From NCBI GenBank assembly GCA_902805475.1, contig CADCSX010000007.1:186001-250000 (forward strand): 64,000 nt of DNA, in the 5' to 3' direction. The translations under genes and the position numbers were made by a program. Below, in pieces: positions 11,023 to 20,889 of this stretch (position 1 is its first letter; every line of letters begins with the position of its first letter). The notes beneath the pieces are model-generated. The model did not search any database, was not told the DNA's origin, and saw nothing but the letters and a program-made list of their open reading frames with translations. This DNA comes from Entonaema liquescens. Lineage: Eukaryota > Ascomycota > Sordariomycetes > Xylariales > Xylariaceae.

Positions 11023-11171
11023 TAGCGCTGCGTTTTTGCGGGCATTCAAACCCGGCGTTGCTAAAGAGTGTTGATAGGAAGAAGGGGAATAAGTAAAGAG
11101 AAGTAGGAAGCGGATCAATAGTACTTTAGCGGTGCGCTTTGGCGGGCGTTCAACCCCGGTGTTGCTAGAGA
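11023..11171. repeat. Direct repeat of about 45 bp, two copies
   Basis: 11023-11066 and 11127-11171 share tagcg, gcg, ttcaa and ccccgg/cccgg blocks and end gttgct(a)(a/g)agag. Non-coding, between the left end and the HNH gene. Confidence 0.65.
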
Positions 11172-11663
11172 GACAAATAGAAATAAGGTTTAGAAAAACG
11201 CGTTGGGCGTTAATGACGTGTTTCTTATTGACGATAGTTATGTATAGATGCGAAAGTGTTAGAAAAGGATTGAAAAGAAGAGGATTGAAGAAAATGATGA
11301 AAAGGATCGAAAGCGGGGGAAAGACTTGAAAACGGCAAGAAAGACTCAAAAGCGGTAAAGAAGACTTAGAAATAGAGCCTTCGTGCCTTCCCATCAACAA
11401 CAACGTGCAGGCGCAATAGATTAATAAAAGATAGAGTAATTGCTATATCTTAAAATAAAAGCAATTATTTAAGTAATAACACACGCAATTGCCTTATATA
11501 CCTACATATAATAGCAGCAATAACCTATAGCAATACCTTATGCAGTTACCTTATTACTTATTGTACCCAGATACCGTAGCAAGAGCTTGCCTAAAAACAC
11601 CAAACGTAAAGAAAGAACGCCACATTATCATTATCCTGAAACGGTCACGCCATGCTTAACGTG

Positions 11664-13302
11664 CTAATGTTGCGTGCTTTCCGCATCACGCACCACAACC
11701 TGATAGTCCGGAAGATCCTTATTACGGCCGATGATGTCAAGGCTACTTTTTGAACCAGTCTCCAAGTCAGGCTTCGTAACGTAAGTATCTGCCGCAGTGC
11801 TATCGCTTCGACCCCCGCTACTAACGGTGAGGAAAGACTGTGAAAGGGGCGGAGGAGATTGGCTTCCAACGCTTCCAGACCGCCGACGTTTCCGGCCTAT
11901 ACGGCTGTTATCATCATCCATACTGAGATATTCGACTTTGTTATCGACAGTATAACGCCAAGGTCTAAGCTCGCTGCTTCTATTGCTACTTATGTCGTCG
12001 TGGTCGAGATACTCGATCTCGTTATCGACGTTATAACGCCAAGGTCTAAACTTGCCGCTTCCATTGCTACCCACGTCGTCGTGGTCGAGATACTCGATCT
12101 CGTTGTCGAAAGTATAACGCCAAGGGGGGCCCTCATAATCCTCATCGCTATCATTTGCTTTATCGCCAGTATCAGCTTTGGATCGGGCCCGTTTCTTAGA
12201 AGCTCCTCGGGAACCCGATGGTGGTCGCTTGTAGTGGGGCTGCGTAGGGTCAGGAAGCTCGCGTAATGACGTGATCGATTGGATATTGACTTTAGGATAT
12301 GTTGGAGTCGCCCCAGAGACCAAAACCTTAAGCTCACGGAATCCAGCACTAGTAAGCTTGATAGTATTTGCTCGGAAGATAGACCAAGCAAAGCGGGCAA
12401 ATAGAAACCGTCGGTCAATGCCCCGTAATTCCTGGCATTCGCGGTTATGGTAGGCCTGTTCTATCTCGTAGTGACTAACACGGCGGGTCTTAAACGCGTG
12501 GCTGATCAAACAGCATCTATCCCTATGACGCAATCTAGGGAATAGGATAAGTTCCATGTTCTTGTCCCATAGATGGTGTACGTCTTTGCGGAGCGCCATC
12601 AGATTTTGCACGCAATTAATTCCTGCATGGCCAGTTTCGAGACCCATACAATTGGCGATGAACCACGGTTCCTCAGAGGAGGGAATTATATGGGCAGATT
12701 CTAAGGCGACGAATGATTTGGTTATTCGGCAGCTTTTATCGCGACATATAGTTTCGGCGCTAATATCTTTCTCGAACATAAGTTCCTTGAAATCACCGCT
12801 TATTTCTACACATTGCCAAGGAGGAGGGATATCATCGTGGGGGAATACCCAATGATCGAAAGTCGGCGTAAACGGGTAATATTCTGTATTACTTATTAGA
12901 CTATGAAGGAAAAAGGAGGCGGATTACTTTACCATCGCCGTCGAGGTTGTGAAGGAAGTATATTTGCTCTGTTAAAAGGTTGCTATGTTCATGGATCCCT
13001 ATAGCTTCTTCGACGTTAGGGGTACTGGAGAATGACAAATACGCGTAGGTAATATGTCCTCCGTCACGTCGTGAATCGATCCTCGTATAGCCCATCATTT
13101 CAAGAGGCCAAGCGTTACCCATTACAACGCAGCAGGCATAGATGACCAGCTCGTAATCAACGCCTTGACCGTAATGGCTAAACTGCAATAACGGGCCATA
13201 TTTGTTACTATAATGAGGGTGGCGAATGTATATAGTACGCTCAGGTTGGTTATAGTCATTAGGGTAAGGCAGGGGGCCTGGTAATGGGGAGCGGAGAGAC
13301 AT
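11664..13302 (-). CDS. HNH endonuclease-domain protein (transposon cargo)
   Basis: Two exons, 12933-13302 and 11664-12883, joined in phase across a 49-bp intron (GTAAAG...ACAG) to give 529 aa. The ATG at 13302 is preferred; the frame runs further only to a TTG. The HNH_2-type core follows a Cys pair (ICRDKSC) with SAHIIP (His188), Asn217 in NLMALRKD and His226/His227 in VHHLWD, the expected His-Asn-His metal/catalytic pattern. The C-terminal third is disordered and basic and contains three tandem 27-aa repeats (PWRY..DNEIEYLDHDD-type, DNA 11905-12125). Family knowledge: such HNH proteins are common accessory genes in fungi, mostly without known function. Its position between the inverted repeats suggests transposon cargo; a role in transposition is unproven. 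Confidence 0.85.
11905..12125 (-). repeat. Three 81-bp coding repeats in the HNH gene
   Basis: Three in-frame units encode PWRYTFDNEIEYLDHDD, PWRYNVDNEIEYLDHDD and PWRYTVDNKVEYLSMDD, each with a serine-rich spacer. Repeat period 27 aa for the first two. Confidence 0.85.
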
Positions 13303-15656
13303 CGTAAAACAGCCGTAAACGTTTCTGTAGGCGTTGCTATATTTATCGTTTAGAAAGCGCAAAGCATGGTGAGAAACGACGATAAACGCGAAGCAAGCAG
13401 AGATGATGGATGACCTGACCGCCACCAAGTGTGTCAAATTAAGGTTATACGCTAAGTCCGTATTCGGTTGGCAGGCGGGAACAAAGCCGCGCCGAAAATA
13501 CGTTAACCAATCATATTTAAGCAATAATCCCGAAAGGGCCGAAACGTATCATATAAAACTTCTTCTTTAGCGACCTTTTAGTGTCGTGATACAATTATTG
13601 AAATCTACTGGTTTTTTCAACGGTAGTACTAACAAATTGATTATAGCGGGCTTTAGCGTGCTGTAGCAATTAGGAGATTGTCACGGTTAAGAGTTATGTA
13701 GATGATTGGCGAAGCTAATCGCTTACTTGACTCAGTTTTTGAGTCAAGACCCAACCTTTATGTATATAAGGCTTTACAGTTTGCTGTAAAGCTCCCGATG
13801 TTCTGGGTTCCCGAGACACCATTTTATTCTTCATTGACCCTTTAGTTTCGTAATAGAAATATTTACTTTCAAATAATATATCATTGTTCAATTGCAGCTT
13901 TATTATATCATTTATAATATAATAACTTATATCATTAACATCCCCGAATTTTTCTCTTTCTAATGATATTAATGGTTTACTCTACAGGTTGCTTTTAATG
14001 GGTATATAATAAAAAGAAAAAAAAGTTAAAAAAGAGACTTTGAAACCGTTCATTTTCAAATCATTAAACATAATCAACAATGTTACTAAACAATATATTT
14101 ATACAACGCGCGATTTAACCAATAGAACTGGTACCATTAAAAAGCCTTAGATTGAATTATATTAGATATATTTTTTCAAATTTTATTTCTCCTGAATTGC
14201 ACGAGAAAACGCGAAATATTCAACTTTTGAATGTTTTACCTATGTGTTGGCGCTATGGCCCACAATGCATCAATGCTTTACGCTATGACCTTTAGTACAA
14301 GATTTCTCACGTAATTTGTATGCGTAAACATGTATCTCTTACTTTTCTCGGAGGATATGAACTTTTTCTCATGCTATTTTAAGATTTACAACGCCCTCGA
14401 ATGTCATAATACCTTTAAAATTTCACACTTTGAAATATCATAATGTATAATAACCTTACCACAATCGCCACAAAGCTTTTTGTCAGAATGTAATACTTAA
14501 GCAATAGGATCCTATACAATTATCTTAAGCCATTATAATGACATAGGGAAGATTGTTAAAGACGGTGACGTAAGTCCAGGAGATATCTAGATAATGCCTG
14601 AAGCTTTATTAACTAAAGACTTGATAGAAAACAGCTTATTTTCCTTTACGTTACTGCTAGACAGCCATGAAGAATACCGAGTGCTCGAAAGACGGGTAGA
14701 CGCCGCGGCCGGATAGCTTTTCGCTAAGCCTTCCTACAGTAATATGGAGTGGTTTCTTTAGAACAAGAGGTATCCTATCGAAAGGATGCTATCATAAGTC
14801 CCACCTAAGACTCTTCAAGAATAATATTTTTATATATAAGTAGTTTGAACTTTAGAACTATCTTAGGTAATTAATGTTCCTTGCGGAATAACGAAGTTCT
14901 TTCCTCACCTCATGCTTCACATCGTGACAAACGCTAACACTATCGAAAAATCTATCACAGTGCTCATGAAAGCTCCCTTACAAACGTCTGTCGACCCGAC
15001 CTAGCATCCGCAGGCCTGGCATGCTTTCCTCGTCGATTACTATATATTACACACCGTCGAACTACCTACCGCTGCACTGGTCCGAGACAGCGGGACTATC
15101 AGATGGCAGCTTATACGCCCTGTTAGAAGTAGGTGGAGAAAAGAGCGTAGCATTTGACCGCCAATCCAGCTACTTGTAACCCCGGTAGGTGTGTATTGAA
15201 CATCAGGACATTTTCTTGCCGTACAATTTCAGTATACTTTCCGCATATATTTATTATCACCAACTATATCAACGCACCTTATACATTTATCTTCATGATA
15301 TTTCATATTTATATAATGAAATATATAAAAAACAAAGCTGCTAACTACTATAATATCTAGGTATGCTAATACATTGTATTCTGATACAGATAGGTAAACA
15401 AGGATTAAGCTTGAAAAGTCAATTATCTCCAACCGTACTGTCGCCGTTTGTTTCGCGTAGCGTACCGTATCTATCCGCTTAACCCTCACCGCACCAAAAA
15501 AAAAATAAAAAAATAAAAAAATACGGAACAAGAGTAAACAGCTCTATACAAGACTTTACTCTTTACCCTTCTCCCTCCTCCCTCCCTTTTTTTTTTCTCC
15601 TTTCGTTCTTTACCTTTCATCTCCTACCTACAGCATCCATATCCATTCTTGTCAAA
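13303..15656. other. AT-rich non-coding interior of the transposon, 2.35 kb
   Basis: Upstream of both the HNH gene (minus) and the 502-aa gene (plus). Stops are frequent in all frames and I see no gene. A pyrimidine-rich tract at about 15560-15606 lies just upstream of the 502-aa gene, as in many fungal promoters. Confidence 0.5.
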
Positions 15657-17165
15657 ATGTCTGATATTTGTACCATTCCAGAAGCACATGGTGCTTCCCA
15701 TTCCCTCATGGCGAAGGCTAATATAAGATTCTGCCAATTCTGCGGCAAGGATCTTTCTCGTACGAGCCATCCCCAACCTACACCTGAAAATAATGCTGTT
15801 GTCATTAGCAGTGATGACGAGCCTAGTTCTCCTCATGCAACAAGGCTTGTCAAAAAGATCCCCATTCCTAGATTTCACGAGGAACCCGATCTTCTTTCTG
15901 CAGCCGACCATGTTGCAGGTGTTCGTCGACCTCGTCCGCCTCCCCCTGCTCTTATACCCAAGAAGGAGCCTAGCTTCCCTCCTATGACACAGATTCCTGC
16001 TGCGTCTAATCAACGGTTAGCAAGAGATTTCTTTTTATATGCGGCAGCCTTTTCTAATAGTGTACGAGATAGATCATCTAAGAAGCACCTATCATCTAAC
16101 AATGCTTGGTTTCACTTCAACATAAATATTTGCGTTGCAAAATATACCCTTGATCTAAATGACGAACTTCCAATGCCGGTCTTCGTCAAGAATTCTATCG
16201 AACCCCTCTTCAATTTTGATACCGCCATACGAGGTGAACGTGTTTGGGGGGTTGAAGATTGGTGGACTAGATTGGCTAGTCAGAGCTTTAGCCGCAAGAA
16301 GGCCTTTGAAAGAGTATATCCAGTAACCTTCTACAAGGCTCTTACGAATACCAGTTTCACGAATCTGAATATGGAGGCGGAGACCGCGGAAGATGTTCGC
16401 ACGATCTGGAATAGCCTTCCGCCAGCCAAGTCTCAAAATGGCAAAGAATACCGGAAGATCTTCGTCACATACAAGAAGGTTCGTGAGATTGCTAAAGTTG
16501 AAGAAGAGGTTCCACCCTCCCCCACCTTGCGTGCGAAGGTTGAGGAAGCTGAACTTGCAGAGGGTATTCATGTCAAGCGGGAGAGTCCTGTCCAAGTCAA
16601 GCGAGAGAGTCTTGTTCGAGTTAAGCGGGAGAGCTCTGTCCAAGTCAAACAGGAGCCGGATGACAAGAGCCTGTTCGTACAGATTAAGAAAGAGGGAAAG
16701 AAGCGCAAGGCCACGGCTTCTATGTCGGCCAACTCGGGCCGTACCGCCAAACCTCCCCAACCTTCTCAGCCTCCTACGCCTGTGTATGACACTACGCTGT
16801 ACGATAGCCCCGAGTCACTTCCCTCTCTTGAATCACTATACGGCCTACCGCCTCGTCCAGTAACCCCACCGCGCCCCGCGACCCCTCCGAGACGCCCTGG
16901 TTTTCATCACTATGTACCAGGAACCCCTCCTAATCAACCAGATCCAGAGGATTCTGAACCAGTAACACCAACTCCCCAAGTGACCCGTCGTACAAGCTTT
17001 ACAGCCAAAAGCATTGAACAGGCAAAGGCATCGCCGGCACCCGAATCCTCCAATGTTGCCAATGCTGGCCGTCCTGCGCTCGAAGGTACCTCCGGAGTTG
17101 AAGCTCCTATCCGAACTTCCTCTCGTATGAACAAAGCAGTCCCTGCTCGCCGGTTCGGAGAATAA
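15657..17165 (+). CDS. 502-aa transposon cargo protein with SUMO-acceptor motif array
   Basis: Single exon, ATG 15657 in a good context (TCAAAATG) to TAA 17163-17165. Near the N-terminus a CxxC (FCQFCGKDL, Cys26/Cys29) may be half of a zinc site. Residues about 120-280 look folded (DFFLYAAAFSNSVRDRS, ERVWGVEDWWTRLASQSF). Residues about 305-345 contain four 8-aa repeats giving VKRE, VKRE, VKRE and VKQE, followed by IKKE, all matching the hydrophobic-Lys-x-Glu SUMO consensus. A basic patch KKRK could serve as a nuclear signal, and a Pro-rich tail follows. I do not recognise the family. It is convergent with the transposase gene (182 bp between stops), inside the inverted repeats. Inference: a nuclear, possibly sumoylated element-encoded factor. 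Confidence 0.75.
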   Translation: MSDICTIPEAHGASHSLMAKANIRFCQFCGKDLSRTSHPQPTPENNAVVISSDDEPSSPHATRLVKKIPIPRFHEEPDLLSAADHVAGVRRPRPPPPALIPKKEPSFPPMTQIPAASNQRLARDFFLYAAAFSNSVRDRSSKKHLSSNNAWFHFNINICVAKYTLDLNDELPMPVFVKNSIEPLFNFDTAIRGERVWGVEDWWTRLASQSFSRKKAFERVYPVTFYKALTNTSFTNLNMEAETAEDVRTIWNSLPPAKSQNGKEYRKIFVTYKKVREIAKVEEEVPPSPTLRAKVEEAELAEGIHVKRESPVQVKRESLVRVKRESSVQVKQEPDDKSLFVQIKKEGKKRKATASMSANSGRTAKPPQPSQPPTPVYDTTLYDSPESLPSLESLYGLPPRPVTPPRPATPPRRPGFHHYVPGTPPNQPDPEDSEPVTPTPQVTRRTSFTAKSIEQAKASPAPESSNVANAGRPALEGTSGVEAPIRTSSRMNKAVPARRFGE

Positions 17166-17347
17166 TGAATGGTCTAGGGAATCTTGAGTTTAGGGTATTC
17201 GATGTGGTGTTTTGATTTATAATGTGACTTAAGATATTGCTTCGTACTTAGGTACAAAATGCACTCCTTATTGCTTGCTCATTATCACATAGCCTTTGAA
17301 ACTTCTTATAAACCATGATTGTTACAGTAACTATACAACTATCTTCA

Positions 17348-19246
17348 TCACTCGCCCTCATATTCGCCGTAATCTTCATCATCATCATCATTATCATCAT
17401 CATTATCATAATCTTCGTCGCGATCTTCGTCGCGATTTCCGTCGTGTGATCTATTCCTAATATCTCGCCAATTTCCAACATCCATTTCATTCTCATGTAC
17501 GTTAGCATGCTCTATCAATTCATCGTTTTCCATAACCCGAGCATCATCTGGAGCCTCAGAAAAATTCAAACGCTCTTCAACCTCTCCTCTCTGCTCGTAG
17601 GCTCCTCGTACAGCTTCGTTAATTCGATCTTCGGATGGAAAATCATCAATTCTTACCAATCTTTCTTCCAATCCAGCTAAACCACCTTGTGGAGGGGGTG
17701 GCGCTAAACTTAAGCCTAAAGGATTCCCGGCATTTAGTTGAGTTTTGATCGCTGTACGAAGATTATTATAAGCTGCAACAAATGGCCATTGGTGGTTATC
17801 TTCAATCGTACGGTCTAAACCAATACCTGTGAGATAATTCTCGCACCATTCCATCGTATCGTCCGGAAGATATCGATCGATATCATCGTTTTCAATTGCG
17901 GCTTCGATTTCGGCAAGGAGGTTAGCGTCAACAGGAACACCCCATTGTGAAACATAGTCAGGGTTGGGAGAAAAGAAATTATCCCAAGGACGGCCTCGTA
18001 CGGCGTTAGCGCGGTTGCGTTGTGGACGAACATAATGATCATTCCATAATCTTACGAAGATATTAACTTCGTTTCGTATGACAGGTACGTAGACGGCAAG
18101 GAGGGCGATTTGAGAAGCCAAATCGCTAGGAATCCAAAGTCTCTCATATTCCATGCGTTGAAATAAAGACTAAACATATATTAATAAAAACTTCAATCTT
18201 GTACGAATGAAAAACTTACCCTCCAACGAAGTAAACAGGATACTTGGAGTTGTCTCCACCAGTGCTCTATCCTAGTATTGTCCATACTGCGGCCGTAGTA
18301 GAAGCAATCGCCAAATTCTACGTCCGAGCCATCGGCGTTGCGATGGCTGGCTCGTATAAGAGTCCAATGCGCAGCGGATAATAGTGGTAGTTCTTTACCC
18401 CTATCTGCGCGGCATGTCCGAGGCGCGTATCCTAAGTTTCGTACGGTCCGTAAATATTGCTTTAAAGTACTAATAGCTGTACTTCCGGACCAAGAAACTT
18501 GATACCAGACGATAAATCGCGAATACCCATCTATTGAACCATATACGTGGATTCCCCAAGGCGCAAGTTTATCGTGACCATCTATGCTCCAGACCTGATT
18601 CGGCCCATATACGATGAATTCGCCCTTTTGCCTTTGCCGTTGCCACGTACGACGTTGGACTGCTCCGGGAAAGAACTCCTTATATATCTCATATAAGGTA
18701 GTCCTATACGATATCAATAAGTGTGTATATAAAAAGAAAAAATCGTACGAACCGAGGGAAGTAGTTTCCATCTTTGTCTCTAATATAGTTATGTATATAT
18801 TGCCGCCCTAGCTCACCTATACGCCCAGACTTACTAAACTCTTCTTTAAGAGCAGCTCGGATAGCATCTATCTGCTCTTGTTTCTCGGCTGGGGTTGTTA
18901 TACGACGCTTCAATCCAAGATCGAGTCGGATTCTTTGAATTTGTCGTTGGGTGATATCATAGCCTTTAGCCTTCAGTCGTTCGCAAATCTTTTGGTCAGT
19001 CGATTGGAACTGGAAGAACAAGAACTGAATTTCTTCCTTTAAATCTTCAGATAAGCCATCTCCTCGTATGTGGTGTTGCTTATGCAGTTCCCATTTCTTT
19101 ATTGTACGATTGAATGTTCTAGGAGCAGGTTTCCAACCGTATTTCCGGTGGAATTCTGATATTATCTGCTTTGTGGTAAGGTTTTCGTTGAACCAAGCCG
19201 TAATATCGGGTTTATAAGGCTCGAAATCTATAGCTTTTCTTCCCAT
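17348..19246 (-). CDS. Integrase-like DDE transposase
   Basis: Three exons, 18753-19246, 18220-18703 and 17348-18169 (donors GTTCGT and GTAAGT, acceptors TAG and TAG), in phase, 599 aa. The N-terminal 165 residues contain two helix-turn-helix-like stretches (LTTKQIISEF..., DITQRQIQRIRLDLGL). The catalytic core has WSIDGHDK (Asp206), CRADRGKE (Asp265) and NTRIEHWWRQ (Glu311), that is D-58-D-45-E spacing, followed by RLWNDHYVRPQRNRAN. This is the retroviral-integrase fold family seen in many fungal and animal integrase core domain proteins. The C-terminus is a very acidic Asp/Glu/Asn tail encoded by ATC/GTC triplet repeats. All three catalytic residues and both introns look intact, so it may be functional. 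It presumably acts on the terminal inverted repeats. Confidence 0.88.
17371..17436. repeat. Trinucleotide (atc)n-type low-complexity tract
   Basis: Encodes the acidic D/N/E tail of the transposase on the minus strand. Confidence 0.8.
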
Positions 19247-19451
19247 TTTGATATAGATTACTGTACGAAGTGGGAATAGTAACAAGTAAACAGAGTAAAA
19301 GATATGGTAATATAGCCTGTACATCTCTAATATACCCCTCATATGTATGTAACCATTATAACATTACTCTTACAATGCATAAGTATCTATATACAACCTC
19401 ATTGTATATGGCCTGTGCACACGCTAAGGATATATTGCCTTTTACGGCCAC

Positions 19452-19493
19452 CCAAAATCGATTTTGGCAAAGTGGCTCCTATGGTCCGCCATA
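19452..19493 (-). repeat. Right terminal inverted repeat
   Basis: Inverted partner of 9691-9732. Carries the same 16-bp palindrome (19452-19467) and an outer imperfect stem CTATGG...CCATAG around TCCG. Confidence 0.8.
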
Positions 19494-19498
19494 GCCCC
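19494..19498. repeat. Right target-site duplication GCCCC
   Basis: Direct copy of 9686-9690. Confidence 0.6.
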
Positions 19499-20889
19499 GC
19501 TTATATCGCGGAAACACGATGATTGGTATAGAGGGAAAGGGGTTACTCCTATTGGTGGATGGGCCAACATAGATTCACCAACACACGTTGATTTTATCGT
19601 TCGTTCTAAACAATACAGAGTTAATAAGAGGGGAAATAAAAATGTTAAGGTGAGTTCAAGAATTTGTAATTAGTGTTGATTTATAAGATTCTATTATACC
19701 TCTTTCAAGTTCTGTCAACTAGATACTTACACGAGATTATCTCCTGTTGTCTATTTCCACGCGGTGCGTGAGCATGCACTGGACAAAACAAAACTTAGAA
19801 CAAAATAAATGAACGCCACATCTAAGGGAATAACTACAATTGGGCGTCTATGCTTCCTATCGGATTTTAATGGATCCGAACAAAAATTTGTGTCTTAGAA
19901 TTAGAAAAAAAAAAGGCATCGGTTTCCGAAAGGAGTTCACCAGTTGTGGATCTCTGGTCTTTCAGTAAGAGGTACTCCTGGACGCGTACGTTTCCCATTT
20001 ATTCTCAAGTATTCGCGAACTCTCAGAAATCTCTTTACTCCTTCGGGTAATCCGCAGGGGTCGTGTTATCCTATTACTGGTTCAGTCCAATCCTTAGTTC
20101 CTTCAATTAAAAAGAAAAGGAAAAAAAAAAAAAAAAAAAAAAAAACCGCAACGCGCAAAGCGCGCCAGATTAGATGAAAGACATTGACAATTACCGCAGT
20201 GAAGGAGGGTTTACCTTAATATATATGTCATCAGCCTCATATTGAACGAAGCCTTACAGGTTGCGTTTGCATACATGTCGAGTTAGATTTATGGATGCCT
20301 TTATTTCTATGGTACTAACGCGGGCTTGGCATGCCGCACCCCGAAGGGTTTATGGGGTATTATTATTTTGACTCGAAGAAGTGATATGGACATCTGGTAT
20401 CATATAGGATAAATAAATATAATTACGCCTTCTGTAGTATTTTTCAAGACTAGGTTGGCCTTACTAGCCTAGGGATGACTTGGGAGGTAGTCTTCATTAA
20501 AGCGTGGTATCCGGAGTTTCCGAGATTCGAAATCAATGCAAATAAAGGTAAAGCTCGCAACAGGACTATTAGTTACAACATGAAGCACAATGCCCATGAC
20601 TATCTCTTCTGAATTTCATATTGGGCGCCTCCAAAAATGTGGTTCGACTGGATGCATAGGTGATATCACTGGTTAGGATGTTGTAGACAATTACTAAAAC
20701 ATAACTAACGCACATCTACTTCACATCTATCTCTACAAATATACTTTCTCGAATTTCTCAGACTTAGTATAGATTTTTCACGAGCTTTGCTAAATAACTC
20801 TATATTTGCTCCAGCCATTTTTAGTATATGTCCACTTAACCCTCCGAGGTATCCGTTCCCAGTATTAAAATTTCTAAATACATGACTTA
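19499..20889. other. Intergenic right flank of the transposon, 1.4 kb
   Basis: No supported gene. Contains the A-tailed stretch described separately (about 19890-20145). 20146-20889 shows nothing recognisable. Confidence 0.5.
19890..20145 (+). repeat. Possible retroposed fragment ending in a 25-base A tract
   Basis: About 230 bp of sequence of normal composition, unlike the AT-rich surroundings, ends at aaaaagaaaagg followed by 25 A (20121-20145). A short frame on the plus strand stays open into the A tract. I recognise no protein or known element. Confidence 0.35.

Larger units (their letters stand above)
9691..19493. mobile_element. Candidate 9.8-kb DNA transposon with integrase-like DDE transposase and two cargo genes
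   Basis: Seen directly: 9691-9732 and the reverse complement of 19452-19493 match at 38 of 42 positions, both starting TATGG, and both ends are flanked by the same 5 bases GCCCC in direct orientation (9686-9690 and 19494-19498). Inside lie an HNH nuclease gene (minus), a 502-aa gene (plus) and a three-exon DDE transposase gene (minus) that ends near the right terminus. The transposase frame is intact. Long AT-rich non-coding stretches (9830-10300, 13550-15150) still hold many CpA and CpT, so the element is not heavily RIP-mutated. Inference: a fairly young cut-and-paste element. The superfamily is not certain; the transposase resembles fungal integrase-core proteins, not Starship tyrosine recombinases. 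Confidence 0.75.

Noticed and set aside
9691..19493. Starship-type giant element
   Set aside because: No DUF3435 tyrosine recombinase frame; a DDE integrase-like transposase and inverted repeats are present instead.
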